Of a stretch of 64,000 bases of DNA, positions 36,363 through 48,465 are shown in pieces (positions within the stretch are counted from its first letter, which is position 1; the number at the start of each line of letters is the position of its first letter). The DNA comes from Laccaria trichodermophora (Eukaryota; Basidiomycota; Agaricomycetes; Agaricales; Hydnangiaceae). A program made the position numbers and the translations under genes. Where the stretch lies: assembly GCA_018417955.1 (NCBI GenBank), contig JACTVC010000003.1, positions 3,596,001 through 3,660,000 on the forward strand. The letters run 5' to 3'. A model generated the notes under the pieces. It saw only the letters and a list, made by a program, of their open reading frames with translations. It searched no databases and was not told where the DNA came from.

Positions 36363-37854
36363 CTACAACTCTTCATAAGCTGGTGGCGCAACGTTCTGGT
36401 GTGCTTCCCTCATCTCCGTCGTTATGGATCCTCCCCCACTCGTACTGCCATCAACAGTTTCCCCACCACGACTTCGAGAACTCTTGTGCACCACGCGTGG
36501 TGGCCCCGATTGCAGCAGCACGCTTGAACCAGCGGTAGAGGAGGATGATTCCGGTGGAGATATTTGCGTTGACGAAGCTCCTGGTTTGGCAGCGCCTGCG
36601 AAAAGAATCGTCAAATTAAGGAGTACGATTTCATATTGATTGAACCTACCCAAAGTTTCTTGTTCGCTACGTGGCACGGCGAATGCTGTGATTTGATTTG
36701 ATTCTTCTTGGTCGTCTTGAGCTTTCTTTTTCCGAAACCAGAGGAAACCTCCAATCAAGAGAAACAGCAATGCCAATCCTCCAACAACTCCGCCTACTAT
36801 GGCTCCGACGGGGGTCGATGTGGTGGTATGCGATGTTCCATTGGTAGAGGCGGGTAAAGTGAGATTCGGCATAGTAGCTAACGTGGAAAAGGAGGGTTGG
36901 TAGGTCAGATAATCAAAAATGAATGTTTGATTAACGCATTTCGTGACGTTAACAATGAGGGTGTGGTCACCCGCAGTGAGGCTGGTGTTACTGTATAGCA
37001 GGAAATTGTGTTGGTCATTAAGGTTGGACTGGTAATTGGAAGACGATGTCGTGACGAGATAGGTCAGCGGTGTTACTGCACCATCGAGGGTGTATGATGC
37101 AGAGACAGTGCCGAGGTTTGCCCAATGCAGAATTCCATAGACATTCAGAGATGTCCCTGTCCTATCATCAATATCTTGCAGAAAAAAATGATCGAATGGA
37201 AAATCACCCGAGAATCGGAAGATAAAATTATCCCCCGGCGTAGTGCTCTGATGCGTGCTGTTATGGAAGGGATACCCGTCCGGCGGAGATCCTGAATGAA
37301 ATCGGTCTGTATTGCGTGTCCAGGATCCGGTGAACCTAATGGAGGGATCCTCGTTGTCGACTATGACTGTTTTTTCTGCCAGAGGTGTATTCTGCCCAGC
37401 AGTGATAACGGCGTAGTCCAGGGCTGTCCCAGCCATGTGAGTCAGTGTGATATTGTGCGTCCCCTCCGGCAATATCGGGGACTGATACCATTGCGTGTAA
37501 GATTGAGGTGTGGGATCATTGTACGAAGTGTTGTACGAAGGCGCGCCATCGATGGAGACGGTCAACCTTTGCGAGTCCGCAAAGACTTTGGGCGTGTTCC
37601 CCGAAAAAGCAATCGCAATCCCTATTTTGCGAGGTCAATTCCGGAAAGATTAGAAGAGTAGTACAGGTCAACACACCCTCAAACGACAAGAAAAGGGACC
37701 CCGTTAAGGTCGCGGTACTGCTATCGGCAAATTGAGGCCAGACGATTGAACCACCATACCACTGGGAAAAAGTGGCGGTCCCCCATTGCCCGCCTCCGTA
37801 CGTCGCGTTCAATTGGGGGTCATCAACCATCAGCAAAAGTTGAGAGGAGGACAT
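36363..37854 (-). CDS. Receptor-like single-pass membrane protein of unknown function
   Basis: Three exons (37854-37677, 37621-36650, 36595-36363) join in phase to 460 residues. The N-terminal ~310 residues are rich in aromatic residues, Thr and N-glycosylation sequons (NTS, NHS-like, NST, NVT) and contain two beta-sandwich-like repeats around IAFSGNTPKVF and VDNEDPSIRFTGSW. A Ser/Thr linker (TNGTSHTTTS) leads to one transmembrane helix (VGAIVGGVVGGLALLFLLIG) with the stop-transfer FRKKK, then a disordered cytosolic tail ending APPAYEEL. Many Agaricomycete genomes have such proteins; ligands are unknown. No classic signal peptide is visible at the start. The tandem neighbour is its broken copy. 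Confidence 0.75.
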
Positions 37855-38941
37855 GGTGGGGGAAAGAGAGGGTTTGCCGGGTCGGACGGATAGGTGGTTT
37901 TCTAGGGTTAGAACTTTCAGCGCTCAGCGCTTGCCCTGACAGACTGTACTCCATCGAAAATCCATTGTTGCAAATATATCTCCCGATGACAGCTGTCTAG
38001 TTATGGCATCGCAACGTTCCTAATCGCCTCGTTGAGGTTTGGTGTCTTTTGTTGAAGAGATTGCGTAGCATTTCAAGCCCTTTCGCAAAAAGTTTGAAAC
38101 GTTGGGTTTCGGTTGGCTCGGTGTGATCACTGTGATGCTAAAATTGATGGAGATGTCAATCTATGTCAATGTGCTTCCGTCAGTCACCAGTGCTGTTGAA
38201 AATCATCCGCCGGAGTTTGCCGTAACCAGCTGTCTGTCGACTGACAATCAATGTATGTATTTTCTTCTTGCTTTGTTCTCTTTTGTTCTGCTTGTACTTT
38301 CGATCGCTCAGGGAGTGTTCAGGTGCCAAGCCAATGTGAGCCAATGTGTACCAATATTTCATACAAGTCGCTCTGACGTTGGCATCCCCAGAATATTATG
38401 TGGAATCTCAACAAAGTCTGGCATTTGGATTGGAAGCATTCGATATTTTTTGTTAGAATCCGGTGAGTATGGCACCTTAACAAGAAAATCTCATATGGTA
38501 TAGGTTGAGTCCTAGAATTGCGCTAGAAGTTAGGTCTCAACACCTTCTGACGCCCATTCTTCCGACTTCGGATTCAAAAGTGGCAGGCCGTTCGAAACTG
38601 ATTTTGTTTCCAAAACCACTGATACACAGGTAGCCAAGAGGAGGACGTCAAAAATGGATTTTATGCATATCGTCAGAATGAAATGACTATGTACCTGCAA
38701 CCTGTAGCATATTTTAGGAGAACTTCCGAAAGAGGGGAATTGGACAGAGAAATCACTTTGTATTTCGTTACTTTCCCCATTCAATATTGAAGTCCTTTTG
38801 TACCCAAGGATGGGTCTACCGTCTACAAGGTGATTTGAGAGCACAGTGATCTGATCAGTTTAATTCTGGTGGTTTGATCTAATCTAATCTCACCTATGGC
38901 TGTCGCCCAAGTGCCAGGATGACTCCGTCCACTCCGCTACG
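37855..38941. other. Spacer between membrane-protein gene and AlkB-like gene
   Basis: About 1.1 kb. The first 150 bp correspond to the flank of the broken copy (GTTATGGCRTCGCAAC in both). Roughly 890 bp (about 38,013-38,905) have no counterpart there. Open frames on both strands show no domain. It is either an insertion here or a deletion in the other copy. Confidence 0.45.
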
Positions 38942-40038
38942 ATGTCAGAGTCTTTCGCCAACAGTAATACTCGTGGACGGAAAGCACTTAAAGCACCTGA
39001 ACTAGGCGTAGGCGATGAAATTGGAGCAGGAGACTCTCATATCGTGGCGGACATACTACCCACTGACCTCGCCGACGTCGCCTTCGATAGGATGAAGGAA
39101 GAGGTGGGGTGGAAAACCATGTACCACCGAGGTAAATAATTTCATTCTTCTTTCAATTACATTGTCAAACATCCAGCAGGCGGAGAGGTACCGAGACTTG
39201 TAGCTGTCGAGGGAGATATCGCTGGAGATGGCAGTTTCCCCATCTACCGACACCCAGCAGACGAATCACCTCCGCTCTCTCAGTTTTCACCTACCGTCGC
39301 GCGTATTCGCGATCACGTACAGAAGGTGCGCTATATAGTGCGAAGATGCCGACTTCATTCTAAGCTTTTTAACAGGTCCTCAAACATCCTGTGAACCATG
39401 TCTTGATCCAACATTACCGCTCTGGGGCAGATTACATCTCCGAGCACTCCGACAAAACCATCGACGTTGTACGCGGATCCAACATCGTCAATGTGTCTCT
39501 CGGTGCTCAGCGCGTCATGACACTGCGTCTGAAGAAGGACCACAAGCTCAAACATTCCGCAGAGGGTCCAACGTCCGGTTCAAAATTAGGTCCACCTCCT
39601 CAGGAACATACCCCACGTACTGCTCAGAAAATTCCTTTGCCTCACAATTCTATGTTTGTAATGGGCCCAGAAACTAATAAACAGTGGCTCCATGGTATCA
39701 ACCATGATAATCGACCGCTAAACCTTAAGTCTGCGGAGGAAACGTACGAGGGGGGTAATAGGATCAGCTTGACATTTCGCCATATCGGCACCTTCTTGGT
39801 CCCCGACGCGAATGATCCTACGCGAATGAGGATATATGGCCAAGGCGCGAAGGGAAAAACGAGGGCCGATGCTGGGTTGGTTTTGGGCTCGGGAGATGAG
39901 AAACACGAGGAGGAGGTAAAGAGAATGCTGTGGGCATTTGGAGAGGAGAATCAGAGGAGCCATTTCGATTGGGACGCCGCTTATGGGGAAGGATTTGATG
40001 TGCTGCATTTCAGTCCGAAGAAAGAGAACAATTCATGA
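38942..40038 (+). CDS. AlkB-like 2-oxoglutarate/Fe(II) dioxygenase
   Basis: Three exons (38942-39131, 39180-39325, 39376-40038) give 332 residues. The jelly-roll core carries NHVLIQHYRSGADYISEHSD, with iron ligands H136 and D138, then NIVNVSLGAQRVMTLR. The distal histidine is H218 in WLHGINHDNRP, and the 2-oxoglutarate-binding arginines are R241 and R247 in GGNRISLTFR. The family removes alkyl groups from nucleic acids or proteins by oxidation. The N-terminal part has the DMxxEVxWxxM-like segment RMKEEVGWKTMYHRGGEVPR for substrate recognition. It is closer to the fungal ALKBH2/3-like group than to demethylases of RNA by this motif, but that assignment is inference. All catalytic residues are present. 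Confidence 0.85.
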
Positions 40039-40656
40039 TGCTGGTGTATCGGGGTAACGTCGAAACCAGGGTGTGTAAACTAGGCTTGTATCAACTAGGA
40101 TATCGAATCAAAAGGGAATTTGGAGACTTTATCCCAAGTATGTAGTACGACACGCATGTATGTTCAAATGGAATTCTTATATTCTGTAACTAAGCATGTA
40201 CTAAATGCTAATCAAGAAAGCAATCAACGGTGAGATAGGTACGTAGATAATAACAAATTAATAGTAGTTGCTGGGTGATAAGGGGAATGGGGGTCGTGAA
40301 TGTAAATTTGTTAGTACTTAGTGTGTATGAAGAATCGTTACAAATGTGATGAAATAATGGGTCGTCAATCGAGGGGTGAAATAGTGTAGATGCGAGCGAG
40401 GAAGGAGGAAGGCGTAAGGTAATCGCTGGGGGGTTGGTTTTTAGGGTGTGAAGGTGGGTAACACAAGGGCGGAGGAGGGGCATAAGAGGCCGAAATCCAA
40501 TAATGATGTCTAATAAGTCAAGTTGCGTCGTGAGAATGATGAACAGAGACAGTGAATTGAATTGAGAATGAGAAAAGAATGAAATGAAATCCAGAAACGG
40601 TCCAATCACCAATGAGCAAGGGGAGCCGAACACACGTCCAACATACCGTTTTCATA
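40039..40656. other. Convergent intergenic region
   Basis: About 620 bp between two convergent stops. No gene seen. Confidence 0.45.
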
Positions 40657-43600
40657 TCACACGATCCGCCATGCATCACCTCCGGCACCCATGTCTTCTC
40701 CAGGTCTTTCTACCATACCACCAGTTGGCACCCTCCTGTGCCCCGCCGCTTCCCAACTGCTCGATTCCGTCTGACCAGCGATGCTCGGAGTAGCCGTCGT
40801 TGTGCTTCCTCCTCCCAAAGTCGTAGCAGCGGTGACGAAACTGCCTGCGGCCGTGCTGATCATATCCGGAGAGCTGCTTAATTCCCGTCCGGCTCCGCGC
40901 TCTACGCCCCATCTCTGCACTGGAGCCTCCAGCATTCGCTGCGACCATGGTATGTCTATGCCAACTCGAGACTCTTCGTTCTGCTCGGGCTCTTGTGAAG
41001 GCAAGGGTGTCGCTGCACCAGGGTCGACGGGGCTCGCGGTCCTTTCAGAAGGCTGAGAGTAGAACTGGTCACTGCCAAGGCTGGAGATTGAGATTTCCTC
41101 CCTCAGTCTTGAAGGTGGGCTGATCCTGCGTGGTTGGCGTTCGGGCAGCTGCGTCTCATGTTCATCCTCGTGGCTGTCGTCCTCAAGACTGCGGACCTCC
41201 TCCCCCTCAACATGAACCTGAGGTGTCGTTTGCTGGGGCCTCATGAATGGCATTGCGATTCCAAAGGTATGGTTCTCCCCATTCACACTCTCACTCCCAC
41301 TTCGCGAATGGGTCCCATTAGACGACGAGTAATAGTCCTCCGCATCTGGGGCGGAGCCGAGACCTGTGAGCCTAACTCCGCCACTCCCGCTACTGCCACT
41401 GCCACCAGCAAGAACAACTCCACTTGATCCATAAACGCCGGTATTCTCCTCCTCTAACCTGGCCATGGATGAATTGGCGCGAGACCGCATTCCAGGAAGT
41501 TCAAGCGATGTCATGGACGCAGCGCCAACGACACCCTGCATGATCGAATTGGCGCGTGAGCGTAGAGAAACCCCGAGCGAGCTGGCACGCTCTCTTAGCA
41601 CTCTTGTGGGTGATTCAGGCCGAGAATGTGAGCGCGATGATCTAGAATTTCCTGAATGGGCCCTTGAACGAGACTTGGAGCTGGCACGACTTCCACCACC
41701 AGAACCTGGAAGGGACAGACGTTGAGAGGATGTTCGACGACCAAGTAATGACGTTCGAGGGCTAGACGCGACGCTTAAGAGACCAACTCTGTCCTCTCTC
41801 TCTCCTTGCTCATCGTCTTCCTCTTCATCGTCATCACCAACAACGTCGATGTCGTGGGGTATATCATCGTCGTCTGCGCTGAGGCCTTCTCCGTACACTA
41901 TCGAAGGATTGACAATGACGCCTGGCACCCCACTATCCACCCTCTTTCTCCTGCTGACACTTGGGAACTCGACCGTTCCAAGGGCAATAGGCGGGGGCGT
42001 CGATCCTGCTCCTGAAGGACGGCGAATATACTCAGTCTCTGCACGTCCCCTAACCTGTTGCTGTGGATGAGGATGGCGAATCGGCATTGGGATCCCAGCT
42101 ACGCTTCCCTGGCTCAAGCTTGATCTGCCTCTTTCCGAGTTGGAGCTGATGGGGCTACGTGGGGAATCGGTGGATTCGCGGTTGCCTGTGCTCTGCGACA
42201 TAATAGAGCGAGTTCCCCCGGAGCGTGTTCCGTGCGAGGACATGCTGTTTCCACGCCCACCTGGCCGACGGATATTGAAGGGGTAACGCGAAGGCGGGAT
42301 GGGTTGACCAAGTGAAGACATGGAACCTGATGCACGTCCTGTAGAGGGCTCTTCTTCGTATTCGTCAGCTTCCTCTTCATCCTCCTCGTCCTCCTCCTCG
42401 TCTTCCTCCTCCTCCGTGGTAGTAGTTGCGCTCGAGCTTTCACTGCTTCCAGACAAATTGGTAGCAGTCGTAGACTTACTCCCCTTCTTCTTCGCCTTTT
42501 TGCTACTTCCCCTGCCTAAACTCCCAACCGGCGTCGGCGGGAATGGGACCTTATCCTTAGACGATACTTGTCCGCTGCCAGGTTTTGTAAACGGGTAGGG
42601 AAGTTGCATCAGTGGTGCACCAACGCCCGGAGGGGAACCCACAATCCGGTCTCTTGAGCTCCTCTTGGTCGGGGCAGGAATGATATCCGACAACACCGTG
42701 CCTTTCTCGTCTTGTGGACTCTCAAACAGATCATCAGAGAGTACCCCGCGTCTTGCGAGTGGAGGAATGCTGGGGAATCCAACAGCAGCCAAGACTTTTT
42801 CGAGTCCTTCAAAACCCGCGCTGCGTCTTTGCTCGCCCTCAGTCCCAGAGGGTTGCTTTTGCTTTTGTTCAGCGGTCGAACGGCTCCATCGTAACCCAGG
42901 ATGTACGGTCATGCAAAACTCATATGCATCGTTGATTCTCAGTCTCGTACACTCGCGCCATTGCCAGGGAAGGAGCTCGTCCTGCTCAGAGGTGTTGTCC
43001 GCGTATGTGGACCTTGTAATCTTCTCGGCGTCCGCTTCTTCCCATTTGTCACGGGGACCACAAAGCCCTGCACAGCCAGACCCACTGAGTATCCAGAGCC
43101 CAAGCCTGCATTTGGGTCAGAATGAGAGGCTGTAGAAGAATGAAAAAACACACCAGGAAGTAACAAGGACCAAAATCCGCCAAGCAGTCCAAGCAGCGTT
43201 AGCATAAAGCATTCCCTTAGCATATGCCGTTAGTGTCCCATCTGCTTGATGGAAGAACGTTGCATCTCTTCTGCTTGCCGTGAACGAAAATGACGCAGCA
43301 TTATCTTGGTTCAGGGAAGAGAACGAAAATAAAAGGGCCATAGCCAATCCAGCACGAGGGAGCAGAAGAGCTACCGTAGGCAAATTCTGGGAATAAAAGT
43401 TGAAGGTCTCAGCGAGTCCATCACGAAGCGACCCATGTTCTTCATCAAAAAATGCCGTGTATCGTATATGATGGAGGAAGCTGAAGGTCGTGTAGGACGT
43501 CATGGATGCATAATTGAACGCGGGGGCAGAGAGATAGATGGGCACCATCAACGGGCGGCCTGGGAGAAGATCAAGAATCAGAATTTGATTGGGAGAGAGG

Positions 43601-44564
43601 TATGGTAGGAATGAACTCACGGATGCGCCACCGCCTGGTAAAGGAGTACACAAGTTCATAAACGAGGCATACAACAAATATCCAAGCGAGCCAGCACGCG
43701 ATGTATGCTGCTGCAGCAAGGGCCCAATTTTTACCCGTCCCTGGGGCCGACTGAGGGTTGGGAAATTTCGATACTCTGATGGGAGGCGAGAACGTCAGCT
43801 TCCATCAGAACCGGGAGCATAAATCAAGAAGGTGCGAACGGGAGTACTTACTGAATCAACATGAAGGCCGTGTTGAAGTCAAAAAACGTTTGCAGCGGAA
43901 TGTGCCCAAGCACAAGTAGTGGCCATATATAAAAATAAGCCCTCACAAGTGAGGATGGGTTCCGGAGGAGCTCTGTGTGCAGTCCCCTGGTGTTGAACTT
44001 GGGTTGAGGCTTGGCCGACACCTGGTTAAGGCCAGAGGCAGCAAACATCGCTGCAGGCATTGCCGTCCCACGAGACCAAGCCCGAGTGTGAGCATGAGGT
44101 TGAGCAACCCGGGTTTGGTCAGTTGGCTCTCTGCGATCATCTGCGTCCAAGTCCTCCGGCCCAACATTGATGAAGGAGTCTTGAAGACTGACGATACGCA
44201 CAGATCGCGGAGTGGGCTTACGTCCGCCCACAATAGCCGCCTGCGCAGAGGACGATGGCTCAGCTGGGCTCGGAGGGTCATACGGTGCACCCCCAACAGA
44301 CGAATGGAACGTGGAACCAGGCGCTGGAGGTGGTGGCCTGCGTGGAAGCCATGAAGGGTACCCTTCCGAATAGTCCGATCGTGACCTGCGATGTGGGGAC
44401 GAAGATGAAGGTGGTTCAGAAACATCCCCACGCGTATCGATAGGGGAGTTGTCTGGAGACCCAGACGACGAACTGCCAGCGCTCATGTTCACGTTAATAT
44501 CAGCTGTGTTTGGTATAGGTTCTTCCGGGGTAGGCTGTCGTGATGTTCGTGAGCTGAAGAACAT
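40657..44564 (-). CDS. Large multi-pass membrane protein with long disordered C-terminal tail
   Basis: Four exons (44564-43852, 43775-43621, 43559-43154, 43105-40657) join in phase to 1240 residues. A disordered Ser/Pro-rich N-terminus of about 200 residues precedes hydrophobic segments at about AYFYIWPLLVLGHIPLQTFF, NWALAAAAYIACWLAWIFVV, TVALLLPRAGLAMALLFSF and AWTAWRILVLVTSWLGLWIL. A conserved-looking cytosolic stretch follows (CGPRDKWEEADAEK, DELLPWQWRECTRLRINDAY). The last 750 residues are low complexity: polyacidic EEEEDEEEDEEDEEEADEYE, Ser/Arg repeats and Ser-Pro runs. I do not recognise a family. Orthologues in other mushrooms are likely given the ordered middle part. No break seen. 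Confidence 0.68.
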
Positions 44565-45104
44565 AGTAGAAGAGTAGCCGTCGTCAGAGTTGAATGGACG
44601 ATAAGAACAAGAAGCCGTAGAAGAAAAGGAAACGTGGCTGTCGCGTTATTTCGTGGGTACGTGGCCAGAAGAAGACGCCTGGAGAAGCCTGTTCTCGATT
44701 ATAGTGTGTAGGCAGCGGGCCCCTAATGAGGTCTCTCTGAATGCCTCGTGTTCTGGTCCGCCTCGTGTTTCTACCAGGCTGAGGGAGGGAACAAAAAATG
44801 ATGAACCACAGAATAACAAGGCAACCACGAATTTTCGCAAACAGCCAATCACAACACCGTGCCTGAAAGTCAACTTGCCTTTTTCGGAGGCACAACTGAT
44901 CTCCCGTTTTGGGTTAGCCCACGCTCACCTGTCCGACAGTCTTGACATCGAACTTTTTGGTCGGGACGAACGGGAGATCGCAAAACAACTCCCCCACTTG
45001 ACGGAGACTGTTGGAAATTGTCTTCTATTGTCTTTCGAGTCTCCGCTGTTATTTATAAACGACACATGGAGTTCATGCATTTTTGCTTCCACGGAGTCAG
45101 ATTG

Positions 45105-45350
45105 GCATTTGACTTCGGCACGGAAGGAAGATCCCATCAAGCCGCTGGACAATCTCCACTACACAATAAAATCGAAAAGCGCTGGCTGAAAAAAAAACAG
45201 GGCTCGCGCCTCACAAAAATTCAAGCAAGTACATGATTTTTCGCCGTTGCCGTTGAGATGTCTTCTATTAGTACAGCCTTTCAAAATTCCTTGACTTTCA
45301 AAAAAAAATTACAATGAGACGAACGACGACTCGCTTGCACCTCTGAATAC
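45105..45350 (+). repeat. Segmental duplication, copy 1 (partner at about 50,115-50,350)
   Basis: Shared blocks include GGCACGGAAGGAAGAT, AAAAGCGCTGGCTGAAAAAA and ACAATGAGACGAACGACGAC, in the same order and orientation. Substitutions and small indels show moderate age. Confidence 0.8.
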
Positions 45351-45889
45351 TATGCAAACTTGATCACGAGAAAGATGGGGAACACAGATTCTCTGCACTT
45401 GACTTCGTCTTTTTTTCCAATCTCCAGAACTCTTCGAAATTATTGTTCTGACCTCATGTACTCGAGTACTACAACGCCCAAATCACATCCTATGCGGGCG
45501 GCAAAATGTTCGACACCACGTACCTCCATTGTTATTTTGCCTAAAAGTTGTGAATGATGAATCGGCGGTGAATATTAAATTTCCATCCCAGTGCTAGAAA
45601 TTAGTAGTAGAATGTCATGTCAGTATATTCTTAAATCGTACAAAAATGACATGTTGTGTAAGCTAGGGATGGCCTATCATTTTCAACTTCACAATTGTCG
45701 GCCGTCTCAAAATTTAAAAATTGATATGACGCTCTCTATATCGCATGATGTGAGCACCATGCCTTCTTTCAAATATATTTGCAGACTCAATTTGTTAGTG
45801 GTGGGTAGGCAGCTGATAGTTTATGAGCTTCAATACTGGAGATATGCTAGTGTGATCACTGAATTCAGCGTCAACAGCCGAAATGCGTC

Positions 45890-46090
45890 TTAGTACAGCC
45901 AACTTGAAGTCTAAGCGCTAGCATCTTTCAAGTTTGTTTTCATAGTATTTGCGTGTTACATGTAATCAGTCCCTGTCCGTTCAACATCTCAAAAACCCTC
46001 TAAGTCGTAACACGATCGGGACAGCGGTACAACCAATTGAAAGCAAGCAGGGCGGCAGTTGTCAGTGGTACCGGTAGAGCCTTGTTTGCG
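45890..46090 (+). repeat. Segmental duplication, copy 1 continued (partner at about 50,390-50,530)
   Basis: Shared blocks include AAGTCTAAG, GTCCGTTCAACA, CTCTAAGTCGTAA and ACCAATTGAA in the same order. It leads up to the insertion point of the helicase element in this copy. Confidence 0.75.
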
Positions 46091-46172
46091 AGTGTTAGTT
46101 AGTCTCTCCTAGACAGACTTCGATATTATGTGAAGTCGTACCTTTGTTCACGATAATATGAAGTCTGTTATT

Positions 46173-46245
46173 TACCACGCCCCCAAAACCGCGTCAGAAA
46201 AAGTTTATGTAATCTTCGGACTTTGAAACCGCGTCGCGTCAATAT
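46173..46245 (+). repeat. Left inverted repeat of the helicase element
   Basis: 73 bp, 3 mismatches to the reverse complement of 48924-48996. It lies 73 bp inside the left direct repeat; the outer 60 bp hold a small hairpin (CAGACTTC ... GAAGTCTG). Confidence 0.85.
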
Positions 46246-46356
46246 CGCGTCCTTGCCGTTTGCTCTCGACGCGATAGCCCAAGCAATTCTGCCCTAATAC
46301 ACGTCAAACTTCATATTCTACATCTTGACTGATTTAGAATCCGTTATGACAACTTA

Positions 46357-47879
46357 ATGATGGCTCGACAACCCCGCTGGCAGGACCCTGAAGGACTTGA
46401 CACGATCAATACAATTGTCAAGAAACTCATACCGCATTGGACGAATGGACTGCATGCGGTCCAACTGGAGCTCGTTTCTGCCATTCTGGATGGAAAGAGC
46501 GCGCTATGCTGTACTGCTACTGGCGACGGAAAATCAGCAGCGTTCTCGGTCCCGACTCTGGTGCTTCTGGAGTATAACAAACACTCGGAGTCGTATGTAG
46601 CTGGGCTTCCAACTCGGAAGCAGCCTATCGGGGTAGTAATCACACCAAAAAAGGGGCTGGCTGATAACATTGTACGTCTATCAGTGATTTCCTTGTTCTG
46701 CTAATGAGTTTCGGCCTAGGTACATGAACTGTCAAGGCTGAACATCTCTGCATTCTCGTACTCCAAAGAGACTCTGAGCGCCGCGCGGATGGCTGGGATC
46801 CGTTTAGCAGGTGAAATAAAAAATTGCATTAAATGGCAGGTCATTTGCGTGGATCCCGAGCACCTGCGTGACAAGGAGTGGAGAGAAATCACCGAGTACC
46901 CAACTTTTCGAGCAAACATCTTGTTTGCGTGCGTCGACGAGGTCCATCTGATCAACGAATGGGGTCTTTCTTTTCGTCTAGCCTTTGGGACCATCAGATC
47001 TTTTCTACGCGGTCGTTTTCCCTCTTTCATATCTATTGTTGGTCTGACTGCAACTCTCGAGCCTGGGATTCCGACGGTTGCCATCTGCGAAAGTCTTGGT
47101 TTCTTCGAAGGAAACTTTACGCTAATTCGCAGGTCAAACGAGCGTCCAAATACGCAGTTCACTATACAATTTCTCACCCACGGGCTCAACGGCGACAAAT
47201 TTCCTGATATTCTTCCGTACCTCGCCAGTGGGCGAAAGACTATTATTCATTGCCGATCTGTCAATCAAGTCTCGCAAGTTTTTGCTTATATCTGGCGCCT
47301 GCAACCCGACGGGAGTGACAAACTCATTCGAGCTCGAGTTTATCACAGCATATGTCCTGCTGAATACAACAAACAGACAATCGAACTTCTAGAGACTGAA
47401 CCATGCTTACAGATTGTTGTTTCAACCGTCGCTTTTTCGAATGGGCTCAACGCGAAGTCTCTTCTGTATAGTCTTTCGCTTGGATTTGCTTCAACGTTTA
47501 ACGAGTCGTGGCAGGAGAAAGGCCGTGTTGGAAGGGATCCGAAAACGATTGGACGTGGCATTATCTTTGCCCACCGGAGTGTAATAAAAGAAGCCGAAGC
47601 GTACCTCACATGTAAGTCCCATGGTTTGACCCTTTGTAACGATGCTGACTATAACTAGCGCTTACCTCACCTGTTCAACCCAAGACCCGCTCAAAGAAAG
47701 TCAAGGCTCCTCGTGTCCTTGATAAATCCAAAGCTCTCGTTATCACTGAAAAACATTGCTATATCGCCTGCATTAACACTTGCTACGGGAATCCTTCTTT
47801 GGATCCAGAATTTACTACAGATTGCGACAAGGGGGCCCCAGGAATTTATAAATTACCCGGGGTCGGTTTTTTTTTTTAA
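46357..47879 (+). CDS. Truncated RecQ-like DNA helicase
   Basis: Three exons (46357-46671, 46720-47611, 47659-47879) join in phase to 475 residues. Superfamily-2 motifs are in order: Walker A TATGDGKS (residues 53-60), motif II DEVH (178-181) with VICVDPEHLRDKEWRE before it, motif III LTATL (near 215) and motif VI QEKGRVGRD (370-378; usual RecQ form QExGRAGRD). It matches a helicase family highly multiplied in Agaricomycete genomes. The C-terminal region normally following EKHCYIACINTCYGNPSL is missing: the frame runs into a GC-rich stretch and a poly-T run and stops. The coding core has no internal stops. It probably moves with the element; whether it helps mobility is unknown. Confidence 0.82.
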
Positions 47880-48066
47880 GAATTTGAGTACCTCCCCCCC
47901 CCATCTTCAAATATGTTATTCCAAGAAAAACATAGCAATTTTCGCTCATTTCTACATGTGAATCGACAATTCTGTACTAGTAAGACTCTAAGAGATATTC
48001 TACGCCATGCACGCACGTTTTCGCGTGCGGGCGTGGTTCTCGCAGCGCCACCCCTTCGGTGCAACC

Positions 48067-48465
48067 TCAAAATTCCCTTAAGTAGGCCCCGTCTCTGGTG
48101 ATTGGGCCTGATTGGAGGAGTTGCTTAAGCCTTTCGTTGGCCTTTCGATGCCCCTTATGTGCCGCTGCCAGTGATGATATGGGGATTTTCTTCACTCCAA
48201 CCTGGTACAATGTCCGTGTCCTTCCTTTCTCTTTCTTTGCTTCACGCGCTTTCATGCAGGGCTTTTTTCCTTGGTGCTGAACGATCCCCGCTGGTCCCGC
48301 TGTTCCGACCTGCACATCTTCATCACACTCGGGGCATTTCACGGCTGTCGACGCGCCATATTTGATCTGAGTCTCCGACTTCTCTTTATTCTAGATAGAA
48401 TAATCCACTGTATTTGAGATTATAGAGGACTTAAACATCATACTACTGACCTTTTCTTTCGCCAT
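48067..48465 (-). CDS. Small C2HC zinc-finger protein carried by the helicase element
   Basis: Two exons (48465-48451 and 48390-48067) join in phase to 112 residues starting MAKEKNKEKSETQIKYG. The finger is CPECDEDV followed by QHQGKKPC, spaced C-x2-C-x16-H-x5-C, a C2HC form. The rest is basic and rich in Lys, Arg and Ala (EAKKEKGRTRTLY, AHKGHRKANERLKQLL), suiting DNA binding. It is convergent to the helicase with about 190 bp between stops. Similar short finger proteins occur widely in mushroom genomes; function unknown. Confidence 0.62.

Larger units (their letters stand above)
44565..46099. other. Repeat-rich gene-free region
   Basis: About 1.5 kb without a supportable gene. Blocks at about 45,105-45,350 and 45,890-46,080 are copies of 50,115-50,350 and 50,390-50,525. 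Between them about 540 bp (45,350-45,890) have no counterpart in the second copy. Confidence 0.55.

Noticed and set aside
38102..38503. 133-codon plus-strand frame between the membrane-protein and AlkB-like genes
   Set aside because: No upstream promoter logic, no domain, not shared with the duplicated unit; kept as spacer.
44653..45189. 178-codon plus-strand frame
   Set aside because: Covers the promoter side of the large membrane-protein gene and part of the duplicated flank; the duplicate does not keep the frame open.
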